A stretch of 5,327 nucleotides of DNA, taken from an uncultured Bacteroidales bacterium. GTDB lineage: Bacteria; Bacteroidota; Bacteroidia; Bacteroidales; Bacteroidaceae. The notes under the pieces were generated by a model that searched no databases, had not been told where the DNA came from, and saw only the letters and a list, made by a program, of their open reading frames with translations. Of this stretch, positions 1 through 5,271 are shown in pieces (position 1 is the first letter of the stretch; the number at the start of each line of letters is the position of its first letter). The DNA lies in NCBI GenBank assembly GCA_945788445.1, contig CALZMA010000079.1, positions 1 to 5,327 on the forward strand. Direction: 5' to 3'. Position numbers and translations under genes: made by a program.

Positions 1-710
1 GTTTCAGCTTGGCGGAGCGAGTCCACCTTGCCCACGTCGAGGAGGCGGAGGCCCGGCTGCACGCAGGCGCGGATGTCCGCTTCGGCGCAGACCTTCAGGT
101 AGAAGTCGATGATGGAGAAGCGCGCGGGCCAGTCTTCCATGCGCGGCAAGAGGCGCGGCGAGAAGCAGTGGATGCCCGCGAAGGCGAGGCGGTGGAGGCC
201 GGCCGGGTCGAGGTCGGGGTAGGGCGAGCGCACTTCGCCTGTGGCGAGGTTCGTCCAGCCGCGCAGGCGCAGGTCGTCGTCGAAGAGCAGGTAGCGTTGC
301 GTGGGGCGGTCGCTCACGAGGAGGAGCGCGTCGTGGGGAGCGGCGGCGGCGTAGAGCGCGCCGAGGTCAGCGTTGGAGAGAATGTCCACGTTGTGGATGA
401 GGATGGGCGCGTCCGGCTCGTGGAAGAGCGGTGCCGCCTTGCGCAGGCCGCCACCCGTTTCGAGCAGCGCGTCGCGTTCGTCCGAGATGCCCACGGGGAT
501 GCCCCAGTCCGTCCGGGCGAGGTAGTCGATGATTTGTTCGCCAAAGTGGTGGACGTTCACCACGGCCTCCGTGGCCCCGCTGCCGATGAGGCGGCGCAGC
601 GTGTGCGCGAGGAGCGGTTCGCCGTGGAGCGGCACGAGCGCCTTCGGCATGGTGTCAGTGAGCGGTTTCAGGCGCGTGCCGAGGCCCGCGGCAAAGATGA
701 GAGCTTTCAT
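1..710 (-). CDS. MurU-like sugar-1-phosphate nucleotidyltransferase, 3' end cut by window edge
   Basis: The protein belongs to the nucleotidyltransferase family COG1208, which transfers an NMP from an NTP to a sugar 1-phosphate in the cytoplasm. The 236 visible residues start at ATG 710-708 and have no stop before the edge. The signature AAGLGTRLKPLTDTMPK lies at residues 7-23 (nucleotide-binding loop, Arg13, Lys23). ETGGG is at 84-88 and HNVD at 106-109, where Asp109 is the expected metal ligand. The C-terminal LLDVGKVDSL fits the usual second metal-binding Asp of the family. MurU proteins are about 225-245 residues, so only a few residues are likely missing. The left-handed hexapeptide repeats of GlmU or GlgC are absent, which favours the short MurU/mannose-1-phosphate guanylyltransferase-like group. 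The sugar and nucleotide cannot be told from sequence. In Bacteroidota such genes often sit next to an AmgK-like phosphotransferase (recalled); that neighbour would be outside the window. The 129-base gap upstream holds two hairpins, so it may have its own promoter, but I see no clear TAnnTTTG element. Confidence 0.9.
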   Translation of the reverse strand, partial: MKALIFAAGLGTRLKPLTDTMPKALVPLHGEPLLAHTLRRLIGSGATEAVVNVHHFGEQIIDYLARTDWGIPVGISDERDALLETGGGLRKAAPLFHEPDAPILIHNVDILSNADLGALYAAAAPHDALLLVSDRPTQRYLLFDDDLRLRGWTNLATGEVRSPYPDLDPAGLHRLAFAGIHCFSPRLLPRMEDWPARFSIIDFYLKVCAEADIRACVQPGLRLLDVGKVDSLRQAE

Positions 711-742
711 GGAACTTGCAGTTTGGAAATATGAAGGAGAGT

Positions 743-759
743 GGCCGCACGGTGCGGCC
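743..759. repeat. Short GC-rich palindrome upstream of the nucleotidyltransferase
   Basis: The arms GGCCGCAC (743-750) and GTGCGGCC (752-759) are perfect inverted copies around one central base. The palindrome lies 33 bases upstream of the nucleotidyltransferase start at 710, inside its probable leader or promoter region. It could be a protein-binding site or a small RNA hairpin near the ribosome entry site. Its function is inferred only from symmetry and position, and in GC-rich DNA some short palindromes arise by chance. Confidence 0.45.
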
Positions 760-770
760 GCAAACGGAAG

Positions 771-817
771 TTGGGGCTATGGCCGAGCGCAAGGCGGCAT
801 CGGTGCCATAGCCCCAA
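771..817 (-). terminator. Long stem-loop after the DUF4270 gene, terminator-like
   Basis: TTGGGGCTATGGC (771-783) and GCCATAGCCCCAA (805-817) form a perfect 13-bp inverted repeat with a 21-base loop. It begins 23 bases beyond the lipoprotein stop codon at 840-842. Read leftward, the stem is followed by CTTCCGTTTG, so the U-tract is weak. Termination or 3'-end protection of the DUF4270 transcript is the simplest reading. The 3' arm and flank (CCATAGCCCCAACTTCCG) resemble the 5' arm of the panD terminator (CCATAGCCCAACTTCG), which hints at a recurring gene-end motif in this genome. Confidence 0.6.
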
Positions 818-839
818 CCCATGGGTAAGGGAAAGAGGG

Positions 840-2318
840 TCAGTGGTTGTTGCGGCTGTAGACCACCTCCACCTTGAGGGGCACGCCGTTGCCGCCTTCG
901 AGGCGGGCAGAGGTGAGGCCCAGTTCGTGGCTCACGCTCTGGATGGTCTGGCTGCCCGAGCTGCCCGACGTGGTGGTACCTACTGCCACGGGCACAATCA
1001 TCACCTTGTTCCAGTCGGGGTGGGCGGCCTCCCAGGCAGCGTATTTCTGCTGGCGCTGCGCCTCCGTGTCGGTGGCCACGATGCCCGCGCCGAGGTCGCG
1101 CTCGTTGCGCAGGTTCGTGATGAGCTGGCCGATGTTGGAGAACTGGTAGGCGTTGCTCGTCAACGAGTACTGGTTGCTGAGGTAAGCTTCGCTGCTGTTC
1201 GGCAGTTCCTTCTTCTCGAAGAACGTGGGCATGTAGTCCTTGCGCACCAGGAGCAGGAAGGAGGGAGGCGGAATCACCTGGCCCTCGCTGTCGGCAAACT
1301 TGCGGATGGTCACCTTGGCCAGGTTGATGCTGTCGTTGGCGTGTTCCCCGCCCACGATGTCGGCCACGGGGAGCGTCATTTCGGTGAAGAAGGCCGCCGG
1401 CGTCTTCACGTAGGTGAAGGGCTGCTGCTGGATTGCCTCTAAGGAGAGGCTGCCGGGGTAGCGGTTGTTGATGCGCGTGCTCTGGATTACCTCCTCGGTG
1501 GCGCCGAAGCGCTGCAGGCCGTCGACAATGGTGTCCTTGCCCTCGGCCGTCGTCGAGTGGTAGCGGAAGTAGACGTTGAGCGCCATCATCTTCGTCTTCA
1601 GCATGGCCCCCGTGCCGCCCGCGTGCTTGAAGTAGAAGCCCGGGCAAACGTGCTGGTTGAAGGCGTAGTTGCTGGTGAAGTGTTCGGGGTGGTCGAAGTA
1701 GGACCGGAGAATCTGCGTGCCGTAGTCAGCGGGCAGTTTCACCACCACCTGGCGGTAATACGTGGCCCCCGACGTCTCGCTCTCGGGGCGCGTGAGGTCC
1801 TTCACGGCGTAGACCAGTTCCTTGCTGAAGTTCGCGTCCGGGGTGACGTAGTCCATCGGGTTGATGTCCGAGTAGTAAGCCTGCTTCTCGTCGATGGGGT
1901 GCTGCTTGTCGAGTTCGTAGACCTTGAGCTTCATGGAGGCGAGCGAGTCGCCGTAGTACTCCTCGAAATAGAGGCGCACGTCGCAGGAGTCGGCCGTGGG
2001 CCGTCCCTCGCCGTCCACGACGAGGCGGTCGAGTGCGGGCAGGCGGAACTGTTCGGGCAGGTGGATTTGCGTGAGGAAGTCGCTGGTCGTCTGCACGTGG
2101 AGGTCGGGGTCCACGATGCTGCCCAGGTAGCAGGTGGCCGTGCGTGCCAGCACAGACTCCACGGGCACGGTCCTTGTGGTGGCCTCGAAGACCTTGGCCT
2201 GGGCCGTCACATTGTCGCCGTCGGGCATGATGTCCATGCCAATCATTTCCGTGGTGTCGTCGCAGGCCGTGAAAGCCAGCGCGCCCGCCAGAAGCGGCAG
2301 AAGGAAGGTATGTTTCAT
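840..2318 (-). CDS. DUF4270 family lipoprotein
   Basis: This 492-residue protein is a predicted lipoprotein of the DUF4270 family (PF14092), whose function is unknown. The N-terminus MKHTFLLPLLAGALAFTAC is a short lipoprotein signal peptide with a variant lipobox FTAC and the lipidated Cys at residue 19. It is followed by DDTTEMIG; the acidic residues after the Cys resemble the surface lipoprotein export signal of Bacteroidota, so outer-membrane attachment, perhaps surface exposed, is likely. There are no further membrane segments. The C-terminal part (about 445-492), with a Ser/Gly/Thr-rich stretch TTTSGSSGSQ and then LTSARLEGG and the ending VEVVYSRNNH, fits the beta-rich ending I recall for this family. 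No catalytic motif is visible. The ATG at 2318 is chosen because it places the signal peptide exactly at the N-terminus. No Shine-Dalgarno sequence is seen, as is normal in this phylum. It lies 216 bases downstream of the GT5-domain gene, an order I recall from other Bacteroidales. Family assignment is by recognition of the protein pattern. Confidence 0.85.
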   Translation of the reverse strand: MKHTFLLPLLAGALAFTACDDTTEMIGMDIMPDGDNVTAQAKVFEATTRTVPVESVLARTATCYLGSIVDPDLHVQTTSDFLTQIHLPEQFRLPALDRLVVDGEGRPTADSCDVRLYFEEYYGDSLASMKLKVYELDKQHPIDEKQAYYSDINPMDYVTPDANFSKELVYAVKDLTRPESETSGATYYRQVVVKLPADYGTQILRSYFDHPEHFTSNYAFNQHVCPGFYFKHAGGTGAMLKTKMMALNVYFRYHSTTAEGKDTIVDGLQRFGATEEVIQSTRINNRYPGSLSLEAIQQQPFTYVKTPAAFFTEMTLPVADIVGGEHANDSINLAKVTIRKFADSEGQVIPPPSFLLLVRKDYMPTFFEKKELPNSSEAYLSNQYSLTSNAYQFSNIGQLITNLRNERDLGAGIVATDTEAQRQQKYAAWEAAHPDWNKVMIVPVAVGTTTSGSSGSQTIQSVSHELGLTSARLEGGNGVPLKVEVVYSRNNH

Positions 2319-2362
2319 GGAAAGGGGAGGGAAAGGCTGGGTGTTTGAGTTTTTGTTTGGGG

Positions 2363-2402
2363 AAAAAGAGCCCGCGGCCTGTTCGGCGGCGCCGGGCGCG
2401 GG
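2363..2402 (-). terminator. Possible intrinsic terminator or attenuator between the GT5 gene and DUF4270
   Basis: Read leftward, CCCGCG (2402-2397) pairs with CGCGGG (2376-2371) across a GC-rich loop that can pair further, and then come CTC and five T residues (2367-2363). This is the outline of a factor-independent terminator. It ends only 44 bases before the DUF4270 start, which leaves little room for a separate promoter. Attenuation in the DUF4270 leader is therefore as plausible as termination of the upstream transcript. The outer stem is only 6 bp, so confidence is modest. Confidence 0.4.
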
Positions 2403-2425
2403 TAGGGGAGAGGAGAAACGCGGGA

Positions 2426-2492
2426 GAGGTTATAAAGCCAGTCGGCGTGCCGGGCGGGGCACGGCGGGAAATGTCGTTGACTTTATAACCTC
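2426..2492. repeat. 67-bp element with perfect 12-bp inverted ends
   Basis: GAGGTTATAAAG (2426-2437) and CTTTATAACCTC (2481-2492) are exact inverted copies 43 bases apart. A second nested inverted pair, CGTGCC (2446-2451) and GGCACG (2458-2463), sits inside. The AT-containing arms stand out from very GC-rich surroundings. The element starts 43 bases past the stop of the GT5-domain gene. It may be a transcript-end hairpin, an operator pair or a tiny palindromic repeat element. I see no flanking direct duplication that would support insertion. Confidence 0.6.
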
Positions 2493-2534
2493 TTCGCGCG
2501 TGGAGAGTGCGGGCGGCGGGAGCCCTGCGGGCGT

Positions 2535-3347
2535 TTAGTCGAGGAGACTGTCGAAGAAGGTGTTGTAGGCCGTGGCCTGTTCCTCGGCTGCGGGAGCCTC
2601 GAGCACGGGGATACCCTTTTCGCGGGCGAGTGCCAGCATCTCGGGCATTGCGCCCGGTTCGCCTTCGATGACACCGTCGCTGAACGTTACGCCCAGGCGC
2701 ACCAGGCTGTCGGATGCCTTCAGGTCGATGCCCGCTTGCTGTGCGGCTTCGGGGGTGGCGTCGCGGAAGAGCAGGCATTCGGCGAAGCGTTCGGCTGCGG
2801 CGCTGTCGGGCATGCCGTTGTAGAGCGAGCTCACCACTTTTGTGTTGGCGAAGGGAGGGTCGTCGCGGAAGGCCGTCTTCACGTAGAAGGGGACGATGGC
2901 CGAAACCCATCCCTGGCAGTAGATGACATCGGGACACCAGCGCAGCTTCTTCACCGTTTCGAGCACGCCGCGGGCATAGAAGATGGCGCGTTCGATGTTG
3001 TCGGCGTAGGGCTCGCCGTTCTCGTCCACCATCATGCGGCGCTTGTGGAAGTAGTCGTCGTTGTCGATGAAGTAGACCTGCATGCGGGCCGACTGGATAG
3101 AGGCCACCTTGATGATAAGCGGGTGGTCGGTGTCGTCGATGATGATGTTCATACCCGAGAGGCGAATCACCTCGTGCAGCTGGTTGCGTCGCTCATTGAT
3201 GATACCCCATCGGGGCATGAACGTGCGGATTTCGCATCCTTGCTCTTGCAGTGCCTGCGGCAGCTTGCGTCCATCGAGGCTGGCTACAGTCTCGCCCACG
3301 TAAGGCACCATCTCCTGGGTAATGAACAGAATTTTCTTTGGTTTCAT
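2535..3347 (-). CDS. Glycogen/starch synthase-like protein, GT5 N-terminal domain only
   Basis: This 270-residue protein matches the N-terminal half of GT5 glycogen synthases (Glyco_transf_5). KKILFITQEMVPYV at 4-17 is the first beta strand. EIRTFMPRWG (39-48) corresponds to the VRVVLPRYG stretch, VYFIDNDDYF (91-100) to the FVDHPxFF stretch, and ERAIFYARGVLETVKKLRWCPDVI (from 119) to the helix before HxxDW. The C-terminal GT-B domain, which carries most nucleotide-sugar contacts, is absent. That short form is, as I recall, normal for Bacteroidota. The KTGGL motif after strand 1 is replaced by VGETV (17-21), and the HxxDW motif by YCQGW (143-147). Glucan synthesis by this protein alone is therefore doubtful, and a regulatory or binding role is possible. 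It is divergent from panC, with a perfect TAnnTTTG element and a leader of roughly 190 bases. ATG 3347 is chosen because it puts strand 1 at the N-terminus. Automatic pipelines would call it glycogen synthase. Confidence 0.85.
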   Translation of the reverse strand: MKPKKILFITQEMVPYVGETVASLDGRKLPQALQEQGCEIRTFMPRWGIINERRNQLHEVIRLSGMNIIIDDTDHPLIIKVASIQSARMQVYFIDNDDYFHKRRMMVDENGEPYADNIERAIFYARGVLETVKKLRWCPDVIYCQGWVSAIVPFYVKTAFRDDPPFANTKVVSSLYNGMPDSAAAERFAECLLFRDATPEAAQQAGIDLKASDSLVRLGVTFSDGVIEGEPGAMPEMLALAREKGIPVLEAPAAEEQATAYNTFFDSLLD

Positions 3348-3536
3348 CTTGCTTTTTTTGCGTCGTTTCTTTCCTCAGGGCGGGGATATGCCTCGGCGGA
3401 AAACCCGCGGCCCGCCGGCGTTCGGCAGGGGGTGCCCTTGAAGGGAGAAGAAAAACCGTTATTCAAAATCATAGGGCAAACCGTTGCTCCGGGTGTTGGG
3501 ATTGTAAAGTCGATAGGTATGTTTGGAGCTTGGTTT
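3348..3536 (-). promoter_or_regulatory. Long 5' leader of the GT5-domain gene
   Basis: If transcription starts just after the TAnnTTTG element at 3550-3543, the leader is about 185-190 bases, long for a bacterial gene. No convincing coding sequence is seen here. It begins with GCAAACC (3538-3532 on the minus strand), which can pair with GGTTTGC (3482-3476), and has GC-rich blocks around 3395-3430. It ends in an A-rich stretch (CGCAAAAAAAGCAAG) directly before the ATG, typical of Bacteroidota translation starts. I do not recognise a known riboswitch class. A closer second promoter cannot be excluded. Confidence 0.4.
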
Positions 3537-3541
3537 GCGCA

Positions 3542-3550
3542 GCAAAGGTA
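3542..3550 (-). promoter_or_regulatory. Promoter -7 element (TACCTTTGC) of the GT5-domain gene
   Basis: On the minus strand TACCTTTGC is a perfect match to the Bacteroidota sigma-ABfr -7 consensus TAnnTTTG. Upstream lies an AT-rich tract with T7 and GTTTAA (3570-3565), which is only a partial -33 element at shorter than ideal spacing. The position in the divergent region and the exact core match support it. Confidence 0.65.
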
Positions 3551-3593
3551 AAGAAAAAAACTGATTAAACGTCTTTCTTCTCCCCGCAGAAGG

Positions 3594-3610
3594 TTTTTCG
3601 TGGCGAAAAA
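3594..3610. promoter_or_regulatory. Palindrome midway between divergent promoters, possible operator
   Basis: TTTTTCG (3594-3600) and CGAAAAA (3604-3610) form a perfect 7-bp inverted repeat around TGG. The gap to the leftward -7 element (3550) is about 44 bases and to the rightward one (3657) about 47. Such a central position would suit a regulator acting on both promoters. Symmetry and position are seen; the role is inferred. Confidence 0.4.
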
Positions 3611-3656
3611 AGCCGTTTTAGGAGCGCGAAATGTGTATTATCTCATAATAAATATG

Positions 3657-3665
3657 TTATTTTGC
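3657..3665 (+). promoter_or_regulatory. Candidate -7 element (TTATTTTGC) of the panC-panD promoter
   Basis: TTATTTTG matches TAnnTTTG at five of its six fixed positions and lies in the most AT-rich stretch of the window (about 3631-3664). No clear TTTG -33 element is seen at 19-21 bases upstream. If used, it would give a start near 3670 and a leader of about 115 bases before panC. Confidence 0.5.
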
Positions 3666-3693
3666 AGCCCCAAATAACGCTCCAAAAGAACAA

Positions 3694-3766
3694 GTGCCGC
3701 TGTTTGCAGCCGCGGGCCCGAAGGCTTGGAAGCCACGGGCGGAAGGCGGCGGGCAGGCTCCGGCAC
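3694..3766 (+). promoter_or_regulatory. Structured leader upstream of panC
   Basis: GTGCCG (3694-3699) and CGGCAC (3761-3766) can close a long stem. Inside it GCCCG (3716-3720) pairs with CGGGC (3736-3740), and within that GGCT (3723-3726) pairs with AGCC (3731-3734) around a TGGA loop. The fold ends 20 bases before the panC ATG, and the sequence after it (GAAACCAAACTAACAAAGCA) is unstructured and A-rich. This could influence panC translation or mRNA stability. It does not match a riboswitch I know, and the high GC content makes some pairing likely by chance. Confidence 0.4.
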
Positions 3767-3786
3767 GAAACCAAACTAACAAAGCA

Positions 3787-4638
3787 ATGAGAGTTTTCAA
3801 CACCACGAAAGCATTGCAGGAAGCCTTAGACGGCGTGCGTGCTGAAGGTAAAACCATTGGCTTGGTGCCCACGATGGGCGCACTCCATGCCGGACACGCC
3901 TCCCTCGTGGAGCGCAGCGTCGGCGAAAACGATTGTACCGTGGTCAGCGTGTTTGTCAATCCCACGCAGTTCAACGACCCCAAAGACCTCCAGAACTACC
4001 CCCGCGACCTCGAGGCCGACTGTGACCTTCTCGCCCGCCTCAAGGCCGACTTCGTATTTGCCCCCACAGTGAGCGAAGCCTATCCCGAACCCGACACCCG
4101 ACAGTTCTCCTACCCGCCCATCGACACCGTGATGGAAGGGGCGCGCCGTCCGGGACACTTCAATGGCGTGTGCCAAATCGTGAGCAAGCTCTTCGACTGG
4201 GTGAAGCCCACCCGCGCCTATTTCGGCGAGAAGGATTTCCAGCAGATTGCCGTGGTGCGTGCCATGGTGCGCGACCTGGGTTTCCCCCTCGAGTTGCGCC
4301 CGTGCCCCATTGTGCGCGAAGAGAGCGGCCTTGCCCTCAGCTCGCGCAACGAGCTGCTCACGCCGGCCGAGCGCGAAACGGCCGTGAACATCTCCCGCGC
4401 CCTGCGCGAAAGTGTGGACTTCGCCCGGGAACACACCGTGGAGGAGACGCACCGCTTCGTGGTGGACCAGCTCAACGCCATCGAGGGCCTGGAGGTGGAA
4501 TACTACGAAATCGTAGACGGCACGTCGCTCCAGCCCGTGGCCGACTGGGCCGAGAGTGACTACATCGTGGGCTGCATCACGGTCTACTGCGGTGCGCGCC
4601 CCGTACGCCTCATCGACAACGTGAAGTACAAGGGCTGA
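3787..4638 (+). CDS. panC: Pantothenate synthetase (pantoate--beta-alanine ligase)
   Basis: PanC condenses D-pantoate and beta-alanine with ATP, through a pantoyl-adenylate, to give pantothenate for coenzyme A. It is cytoplasmic and usually dimeric. Starting at ATG 3787 the protein has 283 residues, the same as E. coli PanC. The ATP-binding signature [10 protein letters not shown] is at 28-37, with Met30, His34 and His37 in their expected places. VFVNPTQF (55-62) carries the pantoate-binding Gln61. RPGHFNGV (121-128), FGEKDFQQ (146-153) and the KMSKS-like region ending SGLALSSRN (180-188) are all intact, so the enzyme should be active. The frame is open upstream to a GTG at 3694, but the 31 extra residues would be low-complexity and outside the family, and [11 protein letters not shown] is the usual N-terminus. 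panD follows after 44 bases on the same strand, so the two are probably cotranscribed. panB is not nearby. Confidence 0.98.
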   Translation: MRVFNTTKALQEALDGVRAEGKTIGLVPTMGALHAGHASLVERSVGENDCTVVSVFVNPTQFNDPKDLQNYPRDLEADCDLLARLKADFVFAPTVSEAYPEPDTRQFSYPPIDTVMEGARRPGHFNGVCQIVSKLFDWVKPTRAYFGEKDFQQIAVVRAMVRDLGFPLELRPCPIVREESGLALSSRNELLTPAERETAVNISRALRESVDFAREHTVEETHRFVVDQLNAIEGLEVEYYEIVDGTSLQPVADWAESDYIVGCITVYCGARPVRLIDNVKYKG

Positions 4639-4682
4639 CCCCCGCGGCCCATTCTGCCAAATCTCCTAAACTGTCCTTATAT

Positions 4683-5030
4683 ATGTTGCTTTCAATTCTG
4701 AAGTCCAAGATACACTGCGCCCGCGTCACCGAGGCGAACCTCCACTACATGGGCAGCATCACCATCGACGAACGGCTCATGGAAGCCGCCGGCCTCGTGG
4801 CGGGCGAACACGTCCACGTGGTGAACAACAACAACGGCTCGCGCATCGAAACCTATGTCATCACGGGCCCCGCCGGCTCGGGCTGCATCTGCCTCAACGG
4901 TGCCGCCGCCCGCCTCTTCCAGCCCGGCGACGAGGTCATCATCATGGCCTACGCGCAAATGACGCCCGAAGAGGCGCAGTACTTCAAGCCGCAGGTCATC
5001 TTCCCCGTGGGGGAAGAGAACGCGATTTAG
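4683..5030 (+). CDS. panD: Aspartate 1-decarboxylase precursor
   Basis: PanD decarboxylates L-aspartate to beta-alanine, the amine substrate of PanC. It is made as an inactive proenzyme that self-cleaves at a Gly-Ser bond, and the new Ser N-terminus becomes the pyruvoyl cofactor. Cleavage site Gly24-Ser25 is in YMGSITID, and Lys9, His11, Arg54, Thr57, Tyr58 and Asn72 all match E. coli numbering. The 115-residue length is slightly below the 126 of E. coli, within the family range. The small subunit would be residues 1-24. The start ATG 4683 gives the standard [12 protein letters not shown]-terminus. The 44-base gap after panC contains no terminator-like hairpin, supporting a panC-panD transcript that ends at the terminator after 5109. 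Confidence 0.98.
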   Translation: MLLSILKSKIHCARVTEANLHYMGSITIDERLMEAAGLVAGEHVHVVNNNNGSRIETYVITGPAGSGCICLNGAAARLFQPGDEVIIMAYAQMTPEEAQYFKPQVIFPVGEENAI

Positions 5031-5086
5031 TCGCTTCCGTCCGCGGTGTCTTTCCCCCGGCACGCGGCTCCATACATTCATTTCCC

Positions 5087-5099
5087 GAGGCAATGCCTC
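5087..5099 (+). other. Small hairpin in the panD 3' untranslated region
   Basis: GAGGCA (5087-5092) and TGCCTC (5094-5099) are inverted copies around one base, in practice a 5-bp stem with a three-base loop. It lies 9 bases before the main terminator stem. It may be part of the 3'-end structure of the panC-panD mRNA, but it is short enough to be chance. Confidence 0.3.
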
Positions 5100-5108
5100 C
5101 AAAACCAT

Positions 5109-5144
5109 AGCCCAACTTCGGCACTCCGCGAAGTTGGGCTTTTT
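5109..5144 (+). terminator. Intrinsic terminator of panC-panD
   Basis: AGCCCAACTTCG (5109-5120) and CGAAGTTGGGCT (5129-5140) form a perfect 12-bp stem with an 8-base loop, followed by a T-run at 5140-5144. It lies 78 bases after the panD stop. AAAA at 5101-5104 gives a weak U-tract on the opposite strand, so it may also act on transcription arriving from the right. Confidence 0.9.
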
Positions 5145-5222
5145 GTGGCTTGTTGCGGCCCGCCCAGGTGTTTATGGCGAAGCCCGCAAGCCTCCTTGTC
5201 GTTCTTCCATTGGGGGAGGATG

Positions 5223-5262
5223 CGATTACCAAGGCAGGGTTATTCGATTACAAAGGCAGGGT
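5223..5262 (+). repeat. Two-copy tandem direct repeat, 22-bp period
   Basis: CGATTACCAAGGCAGGGT (5223-5240) recurs as CGATTACAAAGGCAGGGT (5245-5262) with one mismatch in 18 bases; TATT separates the copies. Only two units are present. It lies in noncoding sequence after the panD terminator and directly before the hairpin region at the right edge. Confidence 0.75.
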
Positions 5263-5271
5263 AATGTGCGT

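Noticed and set aside
9..734. Long open frame on the plus strand opposite the nucleotidyltransferase
   Set aside because: The product is biased in Arg, Ala, Glu and Val with no family features, while the minus strand encodes a clear nucleotidyltransferase. It is a GC-driven antisense shadow.
655..1647. 330-residue minus-strand frame overlapping the lipoprotein in another frame
   Set aside because: Rich in Arg, Gly, His and Pro with no recognisable domain; it is a shifted reading of the DUF4270 gene. The same applies to the frame at 1726-2937.
741..2348. Plus-strand open frames (741-1442, 1557-2348) opposite the lipoprotein gene
   Set aside because: Low-complexity products rich in Val, Gly, His and Arg, antisense to a protein with a signal peptide and family-like sequence.
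2736..3551. 271-residue plus-strand frame opposite the GT5-domain gene
   Set aside because: Antisense shadow with His/Val/Asp bias; it runs through the minus-strand promoter region and has no family features.
3694..3786. GTG-initiated 31-residue N-terminal extension of PanC
   Set aside because: The extension is not like PanC family proteins, the start at 3787 gives exactly the usual 283 residues, and the upstream region folds as a leader.
3348..3786. Known riboswitch or RNA gene in the divergent gap
   Set aside because: I do not recognise TPP, cobalamin, SAM, FMN or tRNA-like conserved cores; only local hairpins are seen.
5223..5262. Possible CRISPR array
   Set aside because: Only two units, with a 4-base spacer, and no cas genes in the window; this is a simple tandem duplication.
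4996..5264. Open frames on both strands across the panD terminator (4996-5232 minus, 5046-5264 plus)
   Set aside because: They read through a strong terminator stem and tandem repeats and have no domain or translation-start support.
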